DNA from: Candidatus Atribacteria bacterium
GTDB lineage: Bacteria; Bipolaricaulota; Bipolaricaulia; UBA7950; UBA9294
Reading direction: 5' to 3'
Assembly: GCA_004525685.1 (NCBI GenBank)
Contig: SPBW01000108.1
Span: forward strand, 1 to 7,810
DNA length: 7,810 nucleotides
In this document: positions 7,201-7,810 of the stretch, one piece after another
Position numbering within the stretch: the stretch's first letter is position 1
How the letters are laid out: each line of letters starts with the position of its first letter
Translations under genes and position numbers: made by a program
The notes under the pieces: generated by a model
Databases searched by the model: none
Seen by the model: the letters and a program-made list of their open reading frames with translations, nothing else
Told to the model about the DNA's origin: nothing

Positions 7201-7810
7201 ATCGATATTCGCGTCGGTCACCGAGTAGGTCGCCACGTACTGCTCGTCGAATCCCACGGCGGGCCATTCATCTGAAACGAGAAACAGAGTAGATGCGATG
7301 TCCGGGCTGAAGGAGATGGTCGGTGTGGAAGCCGTGTCCATCGCCTCACTGAAGTTCACGGTAATCGTGAATGAGCCACCCGCGTCTGATTCGGTGATCC
7401 AGGTATCACTGACGATGATCCCAGAGACCGTCGGTTCCTTCGTGTCGATCGCGTAGTTCGGTGAATCATCGCCTGCCAGCGGCGCATTCCCGGCAGCGTC
7501 CGCCCACGCCACGCCTGCGGAGATCATGTTCGTCGCATCTTCCAGATCGTCGGTCGGCGTGAATGTCCCCGTGTACACCAGCGGATTGCCGGTGACTGTC
7601 ACTGCCCCGATACTTCCGCTCTCTACGCTCACGTCCGTCGCATCGAAGTTCAGCACGCCAACAATGTCGGTGAAGGTGAACGTCACCAGCGCCGTCTCCC
7701 CGACGCTCAATGCGTAGTCCGACATCGTCACCACAACCGTCGGTTCCTTCGTGTCGATCGCGTAGTTGGGCGAGTCGTCGCCTGCCAGCGGTGCATTCCC
7801 GGCATCGTCA
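4237..7810 (-). CDS. Large multi-domain Ig-like repeat surface protein, 5' partial
   Basis: The reading frame is open to the right edge, so the start and any signal peptide lie outside; 1190 residues are visible (numbered here from the first whole codon, 7809-7807). Residues 1-25 end one Ig-like repeat. Residues 26-128 form a BapA-type bacterial Ig repeat with the core SDxALxVGETAxVTFTF. Residues 129-573 hold four repeats of 110-112 residues sharing ITDADxGxTFTVTxxFSEPM, TxxFSPxxxxTL, DxAGNxQ and IDTxNPTV. Residues 574-685 and 686-818 are two related beta modules with cysteines. Residues 850-965 and 966-1090 resemble tandem-95/cadherin-like modules (GxxGxDxFTYRxxDxFG). A 100-residue beta domain ends the protein at TGA. 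No LPXTG, PEP-CTERM or other sorting tail is seen. Low Lys/Arg, high Asp/Thr/Val and the acidic D-x-D loops suit an exported, perhaps calcium-stabilised fibre or adhesin. Function beyond that is inference. It overlaps the next gene by 4 bases. Confidence 0.93.
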   Translation of the reverse strand, partial: DDAGNAPLAGDDSPNYAIDTKEPTVVVTMSDYALSVGETALVTFTFTDIVGVLNFDATDVSVESGSIGAVTVTGNPLVYTGTFTPTDDLEDATNMISAGVAWADAAGNAPLAGDDSPNYAIDTKEPTVSGIIVSDTWITESDAGGSFTITVNFSEAMDTASTPTISFSPDIASTLFLVSDEWPAVGFDEQYVATYSVTDANIDLDEIWTDVEDCVDAAGNGQEDFTAVDDFMIDTIKPTVTGVSTNDSLITDADTPGVATFVVTIEFSETMNTGIAPTVTFSPLIGTTLALSGASGWLDSDTYEAKFATADGDVDHDNVQIDVTGSQDAAGNDQEDYAPQNEFGIDTINPTVTAVAVDDTLLADSDAGTTFTVTVDFSEPMTDDGSTDPTLTFSPAVGSTLAFSSDSWPTITRYRAVYNISDAGVDEDSVTIDVTLAKDENGNDQQDYTALHEFEIDTFNPTVTLVMLSDNEITDADVGGTFTVTIDYSEPMLTTAPSLVFSPSLSTTLSFQAGSSGWQTTQKYVASYTVLDANVTVLDDDITVSAAQDLAGNVQVPCNYDDQLDVDTENPYFHDFTVTGGAVDGSCLRVVTFAAKVTDPNGTMVPGDITVTSATVVNATIGAVYDINQTSDSATTITITGKVDVTALTGCPAPVTITLDAVDSVDNDAIQQAQSDDVVDTTIPVINDLKFNTDDSYAFEQTVPYLVDECGLVVVYFSANVTDNCCIVPGNVNVSASLPLSAGEGDAILEDVIVTRVQNGQGRVDITGSAVVRCLESCPPGVCMSRVQVDIAATDCCSNLAIPDATGTGEGLISDDILPIPRDDPRQDMVMDESAVIDPLVEVRLDEFGTYRLVLRESTPIRIDVMGNDADNLSHNAAHPFEPCIQCGPCGGQTGCCATMYIHEIVKEPSYGTAAIEDDTGNCGGGTTIRYAPDRGYLGPDYFTYRIRDAFGNVSSVIATVYLQVVPEVWMEDVFVIACAGETVEFRVSAADLFIDPDDPSIIEFAFSMIDGPEHGVISGSLLDVVYTPPSTITDPQFGVQVPSLDFSEAAAVVLTYTPAGGFLGTDRIRIRFEDPFGGIAIAVVDIVVGQCVSPGDTVAITVARGQYLSLIVPVSFTPIFEAGMGTVTLLGLEDGVLYSGALMAEWSEQINRHILTLDTAGLTLGSYALKIPLGTGEIVTLTIEVGEVE
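4244..4252 (-). promoter_or_regulatory. Ribosome binding site at coupled start
   Basis: On the minus strand AGGTGAGGT lies 3 bases before the ATG at 4240, inside the last codons of the upstream gene. AGGTGA (4252-4247, 6-base spacing) or GAGGT (4248-4244, 3-base spacing) can pair with the 16S rRNA tail. Together with the ATGA stop/start overlap this supports translational coupling of the two genes. Confidence 0.6.
6091..7734 (-). repeat. Tandem Ig-like domain repeats within the large surface protein
   Basis: There are five consecutive coding repeats in one frame: 7734-7426 (103 codons), 7425-7090 (112), 7089-6754 (112), 6753-6421 (111) and 6420-6091 (110). The first is of a different subtype (BapA-like, VGETA core) from the other four (FSEPM/FSP core). 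All five end in IDT or VDT followed by xNP or xEP. The array continues beyond the right edge, because residues 1-25 are the end of another unit. Copies two to five are diverged at DNA level, which indicates an old array. Confidence 0.88.
7428..7500 (-). repeat. 73-bp near-identical linker repeat, copy 1
   Basis: This segment matches 7737-7809 at 67 of 73 positions, offset by 309 bases (103 codons). It encodes the domain end AGNAPLAGDDSPNYAIDTKE. Most differences are at third codon positions, so the copies remain under protein constraint. It is much more similar than any other pair of linkers in the array. Confidence 0.85.
7737..7809 (-). repeat. 73-bp near-identical linker repeat, copy 2 (reaches window edge)
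   Basis: This is the partner of 7428-7500, encoding the same AGNAPLAGDDSPNYAIDTKE string. The match reaches the window edge, so the duplicated unit probably extends upstream, and further BapA-type repeats with a period of 103 codons are likely outside. Confidence 0.85.

Noticed and set aside
6091..7734. A repeated pattern considered as a CRISPR-like or tandem DNA repeat
   Set aside because: Unit length is over 300 bases, the repeats keep one reading frame and they encode recognised Ig-like domains.

Overview
The window is bacterial and gene-dense on the minus strand. Every gene I can support reads right to left, starts are preceded by good Shine-Dalgarno sequences, and TGA is used as a normal stop. 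The encoded proteins are large, acidic, beta-rich, secreted and built of modules, as in exported or surface-exposed proteins of free-living bacteria. One protein has features that would suit an outer membrane, so a diderm host is plausible. I cannot assign a phylum from the sequence, and there are no housekeeping, RNA, phage or transposon genes to help.

Layout, following transcription from right to left. (1) 7810-4237: the 3' part of a very large gene whose start lies beyond the right edge; 1190 residues are visible. It has five tandem bacterial Ig-like repeats and the tail of a sixth, then two related cysteine-bearing beta modules, two tandem-95/cadherin-like modules (the first with a cysteine-dense insert), and a short C-terminal beta domain. 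(2) 4240-2717: a 507-residue exported protein whose ATG overlaps the stop of gene 1 (ATGA). Its N-terminal module is related to the penultimate module of gene 1. Its long C-terminal part has alternating residues and a terminal tryptophan, resembling an outer-membrane beta-barrel. (3) 2716-2005: a 712-base stretch with no convincing gene. It holds short open frames that look protein-like next to the end of gene 2, a purine/pyrimidine-skewed tract, and a cluster of four small dyads just upstream of a candidate promoter. (4) 2004-1: the 5' part (668 codons) of another secreted modular protein, running off the left edge, with a signal peptide, an unrecognised N-terminal domain, a choice-of-anchor-D-like domain and several Ig/FnIII-like domains.

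Genes 1 and 2 very probably form a translationally coupled pair making exported partners, perhaps a surface fibre and an envelope-embedded or envelope-attached companion. Gene 4 appears to have its own promoter and could be a second adhesin or hydrolase-associated protein of the same surface layer. No enzymatic domain is visible, so molecular function is inferred only at the level of 'surface/adhesion'. The most interesting points are the coupled pair with a shared module across the gene junction, the barrel-like tail of the second protein, the cysteine-dense modules, and the dyad cluster before gene 4.
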